Shown piece by piece: positions 26,683 to 35,769 of a stretch of DNA of 61,360 nt. Both the position numbers and the translations under genes were made by a program. Under the pieces are notes generated by a model. It ran no database searches. It was not told the DNA's origin and saw only the letters and a program-made list of their open reading frames with translations. This DNA comes from CAZOEL01 sp964578835 (GTDB lineage: Bacteria; Desulfobacterota; Syntrophobacteria; Syntrophobacterales; Syntrophobacteraceae): positions 1 through 61,360 of the forward strand of contig CAZOEL010000039.1 in NCBI GenBank assembly GCA_964578835.1, read 5' to 3'. The number at the start of each line of letters is the position of its first letter. The first letter of the stretch is position 1.

Positions 26683-27189
26683 ATGAATCGAAGCGCCGAC
26701 TATTGGATAGAAAAGCTCGGCCTCTCCGAGCACCCGGAGGGTGGTTACTTCGCCCGGACCTACAGCTCTCGAGAGCGGATTGCCGGAGAGCATCTTCCGG
26801 AGCGATTCGGGGGCTCCAGAGCCATAGCAAGCGCCATCTATTATCTTTTGAAGGGGGATCGCCCCTCCGCTTTCCACCGCATCAAATCGGACGAGATGTG
26901 GCATTTTTATGAGGGGAGCTCGCTAACTCTTCATGTCATAGGTCACGACGGACGATGGGCTCAGATCCATTTGGGAAGAGACTTCGAGCGCGGCGAAAAG
27001 CATCAGGCGCTGGTGAAAGCCGGTTGCTGGTTCGGAGCCATCGTCGATGACCCTCGATCCTATGCTTTAACGGGATGCACCGTTGCGCCAGGTTTCGAAT
27101 ACGAAGACATGGAACTAGCCGACCGAGCGGAGCTGATCGGTCAATTCCCGCAGCATCGCGCGATCATAGAAAAACTTACGCGAGGCTAA
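26683..27189 (+). CDS. DUF985 cupin-fold protein
   Basis: The 168-residue protein has the DUF985 (YML079w-like) cupin signature: EHPEGGYFARTYSS, AIYYLLKGDRPSAFHRIKSDEMWHFYEG with the metal-binding-type His/Glu, and CTVAPGFEYEDMELADR near the C-terminus. It is a single beta-barrel of the cupin superfamily, usually a dimer, with unknown substrate. ATG 26683 has AAGGAG six bases upstream. It is 11 bases after the zinc-ribbon gene and is likely cotranscribed with the SNF2 pair; a shared function is not obvious and may be mere operon neighbourhood. It converges with the methyltransferase-like gene at 27209. Confidence 0.85.
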   Translation: MNRSADYWIEKLGLSEHPEGGYFARTYSSRERIAGEHLPERFGGSRAIASAIYYLLKGDRPSAFHRIKSDEMWHFYEGSSLTLHVIGHDGRWAQIHLGRDFERGEKHQALVKAGCWFGAIVDDPRSYALTGCTVAPGFEYEDMELADRAELIGQFPQHRAIIEKLTRG

Positions 27190-27208
27190 ATTCCTGGCGC
27201 TCTGTCCA

Positions 27209-27823
27209 CTATTCCTTCGCATAAAGCGCGGCGATGCCCTGCGAAGCCACGTCTGGAACGACGAGCTTCAAGCCCTCATATCGCGGGAGCACCTTGTTGA
27301 ATCCATACACCAGGTAGAGCGCCCCGTGTCTAGCTTCCTCGGCTATTTTTTCAGAAAAGACGTCATGCAAGGTTATATAGGTATAAAAAAGGTCGACATC
27401 GTCGAAACGAGCGCCGGTCTCTGAGGAAACGCGCCGATAGGTATCGGAGTCGAGAGAGCTTCCCGCATAGAGGAATACATTCTCAGGCGGCAACTTCAGC
27501 CCCTTTTCCCGCAGTAAAGAGCCCAGTTCCGCGCTGCGCGTCGAATACTCCGCAAGGATCTCGGCATCGATCTCTATGCCTATGGATTTCCTAACGAAAT
27601 AACTCATGAGGACATTCACTCGGCCGTCCGCGCAGCCAAGGTCGGCAAAGATCGTCTTTTCGGGATCTATGAACCCGAGGGACCGAAGCTCCTCGACGCA
27701 GACTATGAACTTCCGCAGGTCCGTGGATTTTCGGTATCCCTCAAAGCCTTCGCAGCCATACTTACAGCTGTCATAAAAATCGGCTATCAAAGAAAGAGAG
27801 TCTTTCAAGCGGTTCGATTCCAT
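27209..27823 (-). CDS. Class I SAM-methyltransferase-like protein
   Basis: The 204-residue protein has the Rossmann-type SAM motif TIFADLGCADGRVNVLMSYF (motif I, Gly-x-Gly) and SIGIEIDAEIL (acidic end of beta 2), plus LFYTYITLHDVFS where motif IV stands. The N-terminal KYGCEGFEGYRKSTDLRKFI is not recognised. The substrate is unknown. The start is uncertain: ATG 27823 gives 204 residues and lies five bases after the upstream stop; a TTG four codons earlier overlaps that stop. It is the third gene of the set sigma-54 activator, Cys-rich protein, methyltransferase, so it may modify or mature the Cys-rich protein, or have another role. Confidence 0.65.
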   Translation of the reverse strand: MESNRLKDSLSLIADFYDSCKYGCEGFEGYRKSTDLRKFIVCVEELRSLGFIDPEKTIFADLGCADGRVNVLMSYFVRKSIGIEIDAEILAEYSTRSAELGSLLREKGLKLPPENVFLYAGSSLDSDTYRRVSSETGARFDDVDLFYTYITLHDVFSEKIAEEARHGALYLVYGFNKVLPRYEGLKLVVPDVASQGIAALYAKE

Positions 27824-27828
27824 ATCTT

Positions 27829-28335
27829 TCAGCAACTCATGATTTTCTTCACTGTCTCATGGAGGAGGAAAACCGTATCCAGTTCATCGCCGACGGTCGT
27901 CTGCAGCCTTATCAGCCTGTCCCCTTCGAGCTTCTTTTGAATGGGAAGACAGAGGTAATTCACGCACAGGACGTGGCGGACTTTGAGACCGCATCCGTAC
28001 TTGCCCAGAAAAAAACAGCTGTTCGCAGAAGCGCGCGCATCGGGCAGATCCACGCCCCACAGGAGATTCAGCAAAAGAAGCGTCGGATTGTACTTATTTT
28101 CAATCCCGGCGCCGCAGCAGCTTCCGCCCTCTTCCTCATCGCAGCGTCTGCATGCGTCAACCACCCCGAACTCGAGCATTACGTCCCGAGACGCCTCGAG
28201 ATTGCCCTTCAGCCTTTCGTATAGATTTCTAACCCGCAAATCCCTGTTCAAAACTTCTCCCCACGCTTCGAAAAGCCGGCGGGCCTCCAGAATCTTGTTC
28301 TGTATAGTGTGAGGAGCGTGTGAATATTGATTCAT
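27829..28335 (-). CDS. Cys-rich metal-binding-type protein (1 of 2)
   Basis: This 168-residue protein has the pattern CRRCDEEEGGSCCG, then, after about 40 residues, NSCFFLGKYGCGLKVRHVLCVNYLCLP. The array C-x2-C-x7-CC ... C-x6-GC-x7-C-x3-C resembles the CxxCxxxxCC family of small iron or zinc proteins (YkgJ-like), and a similar layout is seen in the 31226 protein. A helical N-terminus and C-terminus surround it. Start ATG 28335 follows AAAAGG. It sits between a sigma-54 activator (60 bases upstream) and the methyltransferase-like gene (five bases after), so the three are probably one operon. I cannot name its function; metal or Fe-S binding is an inference from the cysteines. Confidence 0.7.
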   Translation of the reverse strand: MNQYSHAPHTIQNKILEARRLFEAWGEVLNRDLRVRNLYERLKGNLEASRDVMLEFGVVDACRRCDEEEGGSCCGAGIENKYNPTLLLLNLLWGVDLPDARASANSCFFLGKYGCGLKVRHVLCVNYLCLPIQKKLEGDRLIRLQTTVGDELDTVFLLHETVKKIMSC

Positions 28336-28395
28336 CAAAGAGCCTTTTCGATGTCGGCGGCGCAAGGCGCAACGTTTCGCGCCGGCCTCCAACGG

Positions 28396-29964
28396 TCAAG
28401 TTTTTCTAATGCCCAGCTTTTTCATCCTTGAATCGAAAGTGGAGCGGTTCACTCCGGCTTCTTTGGCCGCGCGGGTGATGTGCCACTTGTTCTTTTCAAG
28501 AAGATAGAGCACGTAATCCTTTTCGAGAGCTTCCCAGGTATAACCAGCAAAAAAAGATGCAGCCGAGGGCGCCGGCGCTTTCGCAGCCTCCGGCGCTGCA
28601 GGCTTTTCCGTCAGATCTGGCTGGGGGCAGACGACATCTCTCTCGTCTTCCGTCTGGATTTCCGGAAAATGAAGCGACAGGTCCCGAACAGTGATGATCT
28701 GGCCTTCTGCAACAATTACGATATGTCTCACGAAGTTTTCCAACTCCCGGACGTTGCCCTTCCATGAATAATCCAACAGGAATTTCTGGGCCTCCTTTGA
28801 GAGCCTCTTTACGGGCATTCCCATGCGGATGCATTCTTTCCTGATGAAATGGTCCAAAAAGAGAATGATGTCTTCGCTTCTCTCCCGCAAAGGCGGAATG
28901 TGAATGGGGAGCACATTCAGGCGATAGAAAAGATCTTCCCTGAACTGCTCCTTCAGGATGCCCTCCTTGAGATCCTTGTTGGTGGCCGAAACGATCCGGA
29001 CATCGACCTGCTTGGTCTTTGTTCCGCCAAGGGGTTTTATCTCGTTGTTCTGAAGGACCCGGAGCAGCCTCGCCTGAAGGTGCGCGGGCATGTCTCCGAT
29101 TTCGTCCAAAAAGAGCGTGCCGCCGTTGGCGGCCTCGAAGAGGCCCATCTTATCCTTGACCGCCCCCGTGAAAGCGCCTTTCACATAGCCGAAAAGCTCG
29201 CTCTCGAGGAGAGTTTCCGGGATGGCGCTGCAATTCTGAACGAGGAAAGGCTTATCCCTCCGCTCGCTCAGGCGGTGGATTTCCCGCGCTATGACTTCCT
29301 TGCCCGTACCGCTCTCTCCGGTGATGAGTACCGGAAAATCGGTTTTTGCGTAATGCGATGAGGTTTTGAGCATCCTGAGAAAGGAGGCGCTTCCGCCGAT
29401 GATAGCAGCTTCATCGCTGCGGATAGCCTCAATCGTTTTTCTGAGCTGAAGATTTTCCTGCACCTTCGCCGCATGGACGAGAGAATTGCTGAGCGCAATG
29501 GAGCCGATATCCACGAGATCCTGCAAAAGCTGCAGATAGTCTTTGTTCAGGTTTAGCTGGTCGCCCCCGGAGCTTGTGTCAATGATCTGAACGGCCCCGT
29601 ATACTTCTCCGCTCTTCAGCACGAGCGGAAAGCACAAGATGAGCGTGCTTTTCACAGTCAGCCTGGCTTCGAACTCTCTGAAATGCCGCTCGTCTTTTCC
29701 CGGCTCCGCTATGGTCATCTCACCGTTTTCGATGACCCACCCCACAATGCTCGGCTGTTCGGCGCTAATGGTGATGCCCTTTACTTTTTCGCTCTGGCTC
29801 CCGACGGCATCCACGCATTTGTATCCCTCTGCGCATTTGACCCACAACGAGCCCCGCTCTACCCGTTGGAGATCCAGGAGGGCGTTGAGAAAATTTCGCT
29901 GCAGCTTTTCCGGGTCCAATTCTTCGGACAGCACCTTGAAGATGCTGAATGGCGCCCGCCTCAT
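28396..29964 (-). CDS. GAF-domain sigma-54-dependent transcriptional activator
   Basis: The 522-residue protein has an N-terminal GAF sensor (about 12-165), a short linker, an AAA+ domain and a Fis-type HTH. AAA+ marks: Walker A GESGTGKE (about 216), GAFTGA loop (about 264) that contacts sigma-54, Walker B LFLDEIGDM, sensor and arginine residues in REDLFYRLNVLPI. The C-terminal HTH is HITRAAKEAGVNRSTFDSRMKKLG. A Pro/Ala-rich linker (about 445-475) separates AAA+ and HTH. It is upstream of the Cys-rich and methyltransferase-like genes and may control them or a distant sigma-54 promoter. No receiver domain, so it senses a small ligand or redox signal by GAF. Confidence 0.9.
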   Translation of the reverse strand: MRRAPFSIFKVLSEELDPEKLQRNFLNALLDLQRVERGSLWVKCAEGYKCVDAVGSQSEKVKGITISAEQPSIVGWVIENGEMTIAEPGKDERHFREFEARLTVKSTLILCFPLVLKSGEVYGAVQIIDTSSGGDQLNLNKDYLQLLQDLVDIGSIALSNSLVHAAKVQENLQLRKTIEAIRSDEAAIIGGSASFLRMLKTSSHYAKTDFPVLITGESGTGKEVIAREIHRLSERRDKPFLVQNCSAIPETLLESELFGYVKGAFTGAVKDKMGLFEAANGGTLFLDEIGDMPAHLQARLLRVLQNNEIKPLGGTKTKQVDVRIVSATNKDLKEGILKEQFREDLFYRLNVLPIHIPPLRERSEDIILFLDHFIRKECIRMGMPVKRLSKEAQKFLLDYSWKGNVRELENFVRHIVIVAEGQIITVRDLSLHFPEIQTEDERDVVCPQPDLTEKPAAPEAAKAPAPSAASFFAGYTWEALEKDYVLYLLEKNKWHITRAAKEAGVNRSTFDSRMKKLGIRKT

Positions 29965-30607
29965 ACTTCTCCACTCCCGTTGTTCCGATACATGCCTTTA
30001 ACCAACATGCTCCATAATTGCCGAAGGATGAATCGCTTGCCCCTCGGAGCCCGCTACAATATTATAAATAGACTAAAGTCGCCTGGATGCAGCTGGATGG
30101 AGCCGCTCCCACCGTTAGGAACGCACAAATAAGAAGGGTCCTCAGCTTCTCTAGAAGGACTCCCATCCATCACAAACGTATCCTTGCCGATCTTCGGTGG
30201 ATAGGTCAAGTTGAAAAAATCGGCGCAGGCTCAAACCGACCCTGGAGCATAGAAACCCTCAGCAGCTTTTCTTACCCCAACCCGAGCTCCGCTCGCATTG
30301 AGACTTATTTTTCCTTATCATGAAGCGAGATTTGTCCACCAATTCGCGCCCTTCATCTGTTTATGACAGAGGCTCACAGCAGGCGCGGTGATGGTCGGCG
30401 ATCAATCTCTTCCTCCCTTTTATCATCCGAAAATGTATTTTTAGCATTTGTGATTATATTACTCCTATGCATTGGCAATTACTTGATGATTTGCGATACA
30501 GCCCATTATCGAGAAATTACATAGAATATTAAAATGCTGTAATATTTAACTTAAACAAGATAGGCCGAGGTTTGGTCGTTATCATTGCACTAAGGAGGAC
30601 AAGCGGC
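29965..30607. other. Intergenic region upstream of the MucR-like gene
   Basis: No gene is recognised in this 643-base stretch. The last 170 bases are strongly AT-rich, which suits a MucR/Ros-type target and promoter. TTACATAGAATATTAAAATG near 30519 and a TGTAATATTTAA stretch just after form a weak inverted repeat TTACA...TGTAA that could be an autoregulatory site. I see no clear -35/-10 pair. Confidence 0.35.
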
Positions 30608-31147
30608 ATGGATAAGAGATTGCTTGAGCTCGCTGTAGACATCGTGCAAGTGCAGGCGTCTTTGAACAAGATGTCTGGAGATGAGATAGAGACGACGCTT
30701 GTTATAGTTTACAATGCCCTGAACAAGATTCAGCAGGCGGAAAGGGAGGGAAAAGCGCTGAATATCGAAGCTCTTGGAGCAGGAAAGACCCTCGCCGAGA
30801 CTGGCGCATCCGTAAGAAACGATCCCAGATCGTCTATTCAGGAAGACAAAGTAATCTGTATGGAGTGCGGCGTCGAGTTCAGGCAATTGACCGCAAATCA
30901 TTTGAAGAGTCATGAGCTTAGCCCTCGTGAGTACAAAAGGAAGTGGGGCTTTCCGTTGAAGCAGCCTCTAGCGGCCAAAAATCTTACAAAGCTTCGAAGC
31001 CGTTCCGCAAAAAAACGCGGCCTGCCTCCGAACCTGCAGCAATATCTTGAAAAGAAGCGAGAGGGAAAAAGAACTGCTGCATCCGATGCATCCTCATCTC
31101 TGCGTGGAAACGAAGCCAGGAGGGCCGGCGGAATAAAAAGCGCATAG
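30608..31147 (+). CDS. MucR/Ros-like C2H2 zinc-finger transcriptional regulator
   Basis: The 179-residue protein has an N-terminal helical part (MDKRLLELAVDIVQVQASL) and a single prokaryotic zinc finger CMECGVEFRQLTANHLKSHEL followed by SPREYKRKWGFP, matching the MucR family, here with 10 residues between the second Cys and the first His. The C-terminus is basic (KLRSRSAKKRG, EKKREGKR). It should bind AT-rich DNA as an H-NS-like or gene-specific regulator. ATG 30608 follows AAGGAGGA by eight bases; a longer upstream start is not supported. It stands alone with an AT-rich upstream region, consistent with autoregulation, and is divergent from the GAF activator. Confidence 0.87.
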   Translation: MDKRLLELAVDIVQVQASLNKMSGDEIETTLVIVYNALNKIQQAEREGKALNIEALGAGKTLAETGASVRNDPRSSIQEDKVICMECGVEFRQLTANHLKSHELSPREYKRKWGFPLKQPLAAKNLTKLRSRSAKKRGLPPNLQQYLEKKREGKRTAASDASSSLRGNEARRAGGIKSA

Positions 31148-31225
31148 ACAAAAAGCCGGAAATATCTGCAGGAGGTATATAACCGGCGCAACAGGCTTGG
31201 CCTTCTTCAAGTGAGCATTCACGGT

Positions 31226-31804
31226 TCAGGGATTTTGTTCATGAAGCTCGTAGAGGGATTCCAATCGAAGACGGCAAGCTCTTATTTCCTGCATAACGCT
31301 AATGATCTGCCTCTGGTATGCGGTTCTCTCCTCATGAAAGATGCCCATCTGAGGTTCGCAAATAAACCAGACACACACATAAGGACGAGATAAGCGCGGA
31401 ATGCGGCATCCCATCTCGCTCAGGTAACGGCAGGGCTCGCCTGCCAGAGCGCGCGTCTGGCCGGGAGGGATATCTCCGCCTGCAGAAAGCAGGTAAAGGA
31501 TATCAGCCTGATTGTAGAAAACCTCATTCCCAAGGCAACAGGCATCCAGACAGGACGGACAGGTGAGATCGCAATATCTGCTCATGGGGACGTCCAGCCA
31601 TAGAATTCTTTCTGCAATGAGCTTCGCCAATGAGCGGACCTTAACCTGCTCCATACCGGACAACGTCGATTTCATTGAAGATATGATCTCACTCCATTCC
31701 TCATCGGGGATGGGACGCCGGAAGCGCGGAGATTCTTCGGCTTTTTGCGCGGCAATATCAAACTGGATGAAAGGCTCTTTAAAACAACTCGATTTATGCA
31801 GCAT
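31226..31804 (-). CDS. Cys-rich metal-binding-type protein (2 of 2)
   Basis: This 192-residue protein carries CDLTCPSCLDACCLG, then after about 40 residues EPCRYLSEMGCRIPRLSRPYVCVWFICEP. The layout C-x3-C-x2-C-x3-CC ... C-x6-GC-x9-C-x4-C parallels the 27829 protein, so they look like distant relatives; the rest is helical. It is probably a zinc or iron-sulfur protein of the YkgJ-like kind and not enzymatic by any motif that I can see. It is 98 bases downstream of amrS (31903) on the same strand and could be cotranscribed with it. The function is unknown. Confidence 0.7.
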   Translation of the reverse strand: MLHKSSCFKEPFIQFDIAAQKAEESPRFRRPIPDEEWSEIISSMKSTLSGMEQVKVRSLAKLIAERILWLDVPMSRYCDLTCPSCLDACCLGNEVFYNQADILYLLSAGGDIPPGQTRALAGEPCRYLSEMGCRIPRLSRPYVCVWFICEPQMGIFHEERTAYQRQIISVMQEIRACRLRLESLYELHEQNP

Positions 31805-31902
31805 GGCTCGATGTGCGAATCCTCATAACCGTAGCGGGGAAAGCGCCGGCAAAGACTTCATTTCATGAATGGCCGCCAGGGCTTGTCTTCATTGCATCCG
31901 GG

Positions 31903-32916
31903 TCACCCGATGCCCACGCCTGCAAGCGGTTCGCCGCATCTGGCGCAGACGTCCTTTTCGAGCCCTTTCTTCTTGGCGGAAAAGCCGTAGCGTTCGAAGA
32001 GCAGATTGCCGCAACCATGGCAATAGGTGTTTTCGCCGTCGTCTCCCGGAACATTGCCCGTGTACACGTATCGCAATCCAGCTTCAAGCCCTATTTCGCG
32101 AGCCTTACGAAGGGTCTCCACAGGCGTGGGGGGGCGATCCATGAGGAGGTAAGTCGGATGGAACCTGCTCACATGCCAGGGAGTCTCCGGACCGAGGGAC
32201 ACCAGGAATCCAGCCAGATCTCGAAGCTCCCGGGGATCGTCATTTAGCCCGGGTATGAGGAGCGTCGTCACTTCAAGCCAAATCCCGTATTTCTTCATAC
32301 GCTCCAGCGTTTCGAGCACCGGCTTGAGATGAGCGCCGCACTGCTCCGAGTAAAACTTGTCGGTAAAAGCCTTGAGATCCACATTGGCCGCGTCCAGGAA
32401 CCTGCTTGCAGCTTCCAGCGCTTCTTCGGTCATAAAACCGTTGCTCACGAAAACATTCTTGATATCGACCTCGTGCGCAAGCCTGGCCACATCGAGCGCG
32501 TATTCCATAAAAACAGTCGGTTCGGTATAGGTATAGGATATGGACTCGCAGTCCGACTGCCTGGCCATCTCCACCACGTCTTTGGCGGATGCATTTCGCC
32601 CGATGATGGATCTTGATTCGCGCGGCGATTGCGAGATGTCCGCATTCTGACAGAACAGGCACCTGAAGTTGCACCCCGCCGTAGCAATGGAAAAGCTCCG
32701 CGTCCCCGGATAGAAATGGAAAAGCGGCTTTTTTTCTATGGGATCGACATGATGCGCAATCACTTTCCCGTAGACCAGGCTCCAGAGCGCGCCGTCGCGA
32801 TTTTCCCTCACTCCGCATTTGCCGCGTTTGCCCGGATTGATGCGGCAGCGTTGGGCGCACAGATAACATTCTACTTTACCATCCTCTAGTCCCTTGTAAA
32901 ACATGGCCTCTTTCAT
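31903..32916 (-). CDS. amrS: AmmeMemoRadiSam system radical SAM enzyme
   Basis: The 337-residue protein shows the radical SAM motif CNFRCLFCQN (Cys 82, 86, 89) that binds the 4Fe-4S cluster, TEPTVFMEY, VSNGFMTEEAL, and GIWLEVTTLLIPGLND typical of AmrS/PflA-like activases. Extra Cys: an N-terminal CYLCAQRCR...KCGV and a C-terminal CHGCG and CARCGEP pair, probably extra metal sites. ATG 32916 has GAGGAG-type ribosome binding upstream. Memo and AMMECR1 partners are not adjacent, so they would be elsewhere. The substrate is unknown in this family; known members are grouped by co-occurrence. Reads leftward toward the Cys-rich gene. Confidence 0.87.
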   Translation of the reverse strand: MKEAMFYKGLEDGKVECYLCAQRCRINPGKRGKCGVRENRDGALWSLVYGKVIAHHVDPIEKKPLFHFYPGTRSFSIATAGCNFRCLFCQNADISQSPRESRSIIGRNASAKDVVEMARQSDCESISYTYTEPTVFMEYALDVARLAHEVDIKNVFVSNGFMTEEALEAASRFLDAANVDLKAFTDKFYSEQCGAHLKPVLETLERMKKYGIWLEVTTLLIPGLNDDPRELRDLAGFLVSLGPETPWHVSRFHPTYLLMDRPPTPVETLRKAREIGLEAGLRYVYTGNVPGDDGENTYCHGCGNLLFERYGFSAKKKGLEKDVCARCGEPLAGVGIG

Positions 32917-33054
32917 ATCGCGCTCCTCGATAAGGCTGGCGTTCAAGCTTTTCCGGGACAAAAGCTATTCCACCTGTGCAAAAATTGGTGGCTTGGGAAG
33001 AACAATCGCGGCTGAGCGCCGATGGAAAATAACAACAATCCTGACAGCATCATC

Positions 33055-33915
33055 CTAAAGAAACAGGGAAATCTCCCTGCTGTTGCGGGCGTTAGGACGC
33101 GCTCTCATTCTGTTATCCGGATTATAACCTTTTTTGGAATCGTGGGAACGCCAGCAGGAAGCGTGCATTCTTGTGGCTCCCATTCCAGTGGGCAGATCGC
33201 AGAGGAGGGGTTCCTGCAAGGTTTGCAGCGGGTAGCAGAGATCGATTCTCATAGCGATGAAGTGCCCAAAGGGATGCCATTGGAAGTATCGGGAATTTTC
33301 AAGGAAATAGAGATATTTCAAACTATTGAGAGGAAGAGCGAGACAGGTGCGCCAGCGGAGAGGCAAAGCCCCCGAGAGAGCTTCATGCGACAGTCGCTGC
33401 AGATCGAAGACGCTGAAAAAACGCGCATGCTTAAAAATCGTGGGCTTCCACAGCCGCTCGAGCCGACGTTGCCATGCAAGGAGCGAGTACCTGTTCAAAG
33501 ACCCGATAAGGACATGGCGCTTTGCGACTCGAAGCGCTTCCGCAAGAGCCTGCAGCGGATCGTCCACAAACTCCAGCGACGTGATCAGAGCAACGGTGTC
33601 GAAGGCGTTATCGGCGTAGGGAAGATGCTCCGCATAGCCCCTATCCAGAGTGATGCGCCCCGGCAATCGGTTCGCGGCAACGTCCAGCATCGCCTCTGAA
33701 GGGTCCAGACCGGTCACTTGGTGCTTAAGTTGGGAAAACCACTCTAGAAATATCCCGGTTCCACAGCCTACCTCAAGGACTCTCTGAGGCAGCTTGGAAG
33801 GAGACCAGACCCTGTAGAGCAGTTCCTTTTCAATTGCGAGCGCAGACCGACCCGGCTCCGACAGGAACCATTCTTCGTATCTTCGGGCATCTTCATTGCG
33901 GAAAACATATCCCAC
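33055..33915 (-). CDS. Class I SAM-dependent methyltransferase
   Basis: The 286-residue protein has the SAM motifs VLEVGCGTGIFLEWF (motif I), VTGLDPSEAML (motif II), AEHLPYADNAFDTVALITSLEFVDD (motif III/IV) and ALRVAKRHVLIGSLN, as in Methyltransf_11 proteins (UbiE/small-molecule methyltransferases). The C-terminal about 40 residues (MHASCWRSHDSKKGYNPDNRMRARP) are basic and not family-like; they could be a non-functional tail. The start MGYVFRNEDARRYEEWF is natural for this family. No pathway neighbour identifies the substrate: ilvD is 130 bases away in the same direction upstream, and amrS is downstream. Confidence 0.78.
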   Translation of the reverse strand: MGYVFRNEDARRYEEWFLSEPGRSALAIEKELLYRVWSPSKLPQRVLEVGCGTGIFLEWFSQLKHQVTGLDPSEAMLDVAANRLPGRITLDRGYAEHLPYADNAFDTVALITSLEFVDDPLQALAEALRVAKRHVLIGSLNRYSLLAWQRRLERLWKPTIFKHARFFSVFDLQRLSHEALSGALPLRWRTCLALPLNSLKYLYFLENSRYFQWHPFGHFIAMRIDLCYPLQTLQEPLLCDLPTGMGATRMHASCWRSHDSKKGYNPDNRMRARPNARNSREISLFL

Positions 33916-34044
33916 GAATCAGCACCTCTCCTGGGTCACAAAAGATGCGGGAAAGGCCGAAGCCGGCTTATATCCAGCCGTTTCGTCCCTCCCGACTTTT
34001 TTCGCTTCAAGAGCCTCCAGCAACCGACATTGCACTCTTTTCGG

Positions 34045-35712
34045 CTACGGCTTCAACTGAAGGATAGCGCCTCTGGCCCCCGATGTCACCAGGTGGGCAT
34101 ACCGCGCGAGGTAGCCATCCTTGATGCGAGGAGCCGGCGCGGTCCACTTTTCCTTGCGTTTTTGAAGCGTGGCGTCGTCTACGCAAAGCTCGAGCTTTTT
34201 GTTTGGAATATCGACCAGGATTTCATCGCCTTCTTCAATGAGCGCGATTGGACCGCCTACGGCCGCTTCCGGCGACACATGCCCGATGGCCGCTCCCTGG
34301 GTGCCGCCGCTGAATCTTCCATCGGTTATGAGAGCGACATCCTTGCCGAGCCCCATACCCATAATGGCCGCCGTCGGCGTGAGCATCTCCTGCATGCCGG
34401 GACCGCCCTTCGGCCCTTCGTAGCGGATAACCACGACATCCCCGGCCTTTATCGCCCCGTCCATGATCGCCGCGGCAGCCGAAGACTCGCTCTCGAAAAC
34501 CCGGGCTTTGCCCTTTCGCTGAAGCATTTCCGGCGCCACGGCCGATTGCTTCACAACCGCCCCTTCAGGCGCCAGATTTCCGTATAGGACGGCAATGCCG
34601 CCTTCCTTGTGATAAGGCTGATCAATCGGCTTGATGATGTTCTTATCCAGGATTCTGGAGGCGCCGATGTTTTCTCCCACCGTTTTGCCCGTCACGGTGA
34701 TCGCATCGAGGTGGATGAGATTCCGGGAAGAAAGCTCTTTCATAACGGCGGGAACCCCGCCGGCGGCGTTCAAATCCTCGAGGAAATGAGGACCTCCGGG
34801 ACGCAGGCTGCAAAGATGGGGCGTACGGGCGCTTACCTTATTAAAGGTATCGAGCTCGAGCTCGATGCCCGCCTCGTGCGCGATGGCCGGGACGTGCAGG
34901 ACAGTGTTGGTGGAGCATCCCAGAGCCATGTCCACTGCAAGCGCATTCTCAAAGGCGGCGGGAGTCGCGATGTCTCTCGGGCGGATGCCCTGCTTGACCA
35001 GTTCCAGGACGCGGGCGCCGGCTTCCTTGGCAAGACGGATGCGCGCCGCCGTCACTGCGGGAATCGTTCCGTTTCCGGGGAGCCCGATCCCAAGAGCCTC
35101 GCTCAGGCAATTCATGGAATTAGCGGTAAACATGCCCGCGCAGGAACCGCATCCGGGACAGGCGCAATCTTCCAGCTCCGTAAGCTCATCGAGAGACATT
35201 TGGCCGGCCTTATAGGAGCCCACTCCTTCGAAAACCGAAATGAGATCCACGGGCTTCTGTCCGAGACGGCCGGAAAGCATCGGTCCGCCGCTGATCAGGA
35301 TAGTGGGGATGTTGAGCCGCATGGCCGCCATCAGCATTCCGGGAATGATCTTGTCGCAGTTGGGAATGAGCACCAGTCCATCGAAAGGATGAGCCATGGC
35401 CATGACTTCCACCGAATCGGCGATCAGCTCACGGCTAGCAAGCGAATAACGCATCCCGCCGTGATTCATGGCGATGCCGTCGCACACGCCGATGGCGCCG
35501 AATTCCACAGGGGTTCCCCCGGCGCTGCGTATGCCGGCTTTGACCGCTTCGGTGATCTTATCGAGATGTATATGACCGGGAATAATTTCGTTTGCCGAGT
35601 TGGCAACCCCGATGAGAGGGCGATCGATTTCCGCTTGGGTATATCCCATGGCTTTGAAAAGGGACCTGTGTGGAGCTTTTTCCACTCCCTTTTTCATGGC
35701 GTCGCTACGCAT
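34045..35712 (-). CDS. ilvD: Dihydroxy-acid dehydratase
   Basis: The 555-residue enzyme dehydrates 2,3-dihydroxy-isovalerate and 2,3-dihydroxy-3-methylvalerate in valine and isoleucine synthesis. Marks: PNCDKIIPGMLMA (first Cys ligand of the iron-sulfur cluster), DCACPGCGSCAGMFTANSMNCLSEALG (second Cys ligands), GVCDGIAMNHGGMRYSLASREL, DGRFSGGTQG and GHVSPEAAVGGPIALI (C-terminal). ATG 35712 is preceded by AGGAGAG at seven bases. Just upstream lies a hairpin with a U run (35770-35800, minus strand) that may be an attenuator. It stands alone; other ilv genes are not in the window. The length matches the usual about 555-560. Confidence 0.95.
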   Translation of the reverse strand: MRSDAMKKGVEKAPHRSLFKAMGYTQAEIDRPLIGVANSANEIIPGHIHLDKITEAVKAGIRSAGGTPVEFGAIGVCDGIAMNHGGMRYSLASRELIADSVEVMAMAHPFDGLVLIPNCDKIIPGMLMAAMRLNIPTILISGGPMLSGRLGQKPVDLISVFEGVGSYKAGQMSLDELTELEDCACPGCGSCAGMFTANSMNCLSEALGIGLPGNGTIPAVTAARIRLAKEAGARVLELVKQGIRPRDIATPAAFENALAVDMALGCSTNTVLHVPAIAHEAGIELELDTFNKVSARTPHLCSLRPGGPHFLEDLNAAGGVPAVMKELSSRNLIHLDAITVTGKTVGENIGASRILDKNIIKPIDQPYHKEGGIAVLYGNLAPEGAVVKQSAVAPEMLQRKGKARVFESESSAAAAIMDGAIKAGDVVVIRYEGPKGGPGMQEMLTPTAAIMGMGLGKDVALITDGRFSGGTQGAAIGHVSPEAAVGGPIALIEEGDEILVDIPNKKLELCVDDATLQKRKEKWTAPAPRIKDGYLARYAHLVTSGARGAILQLKP

Positions 35713-35769
35713 GTCAATCTCTCCTGATGGATGTTTTGTTTCCAGCCTTTTATTACAGGGGTGTTTTCT

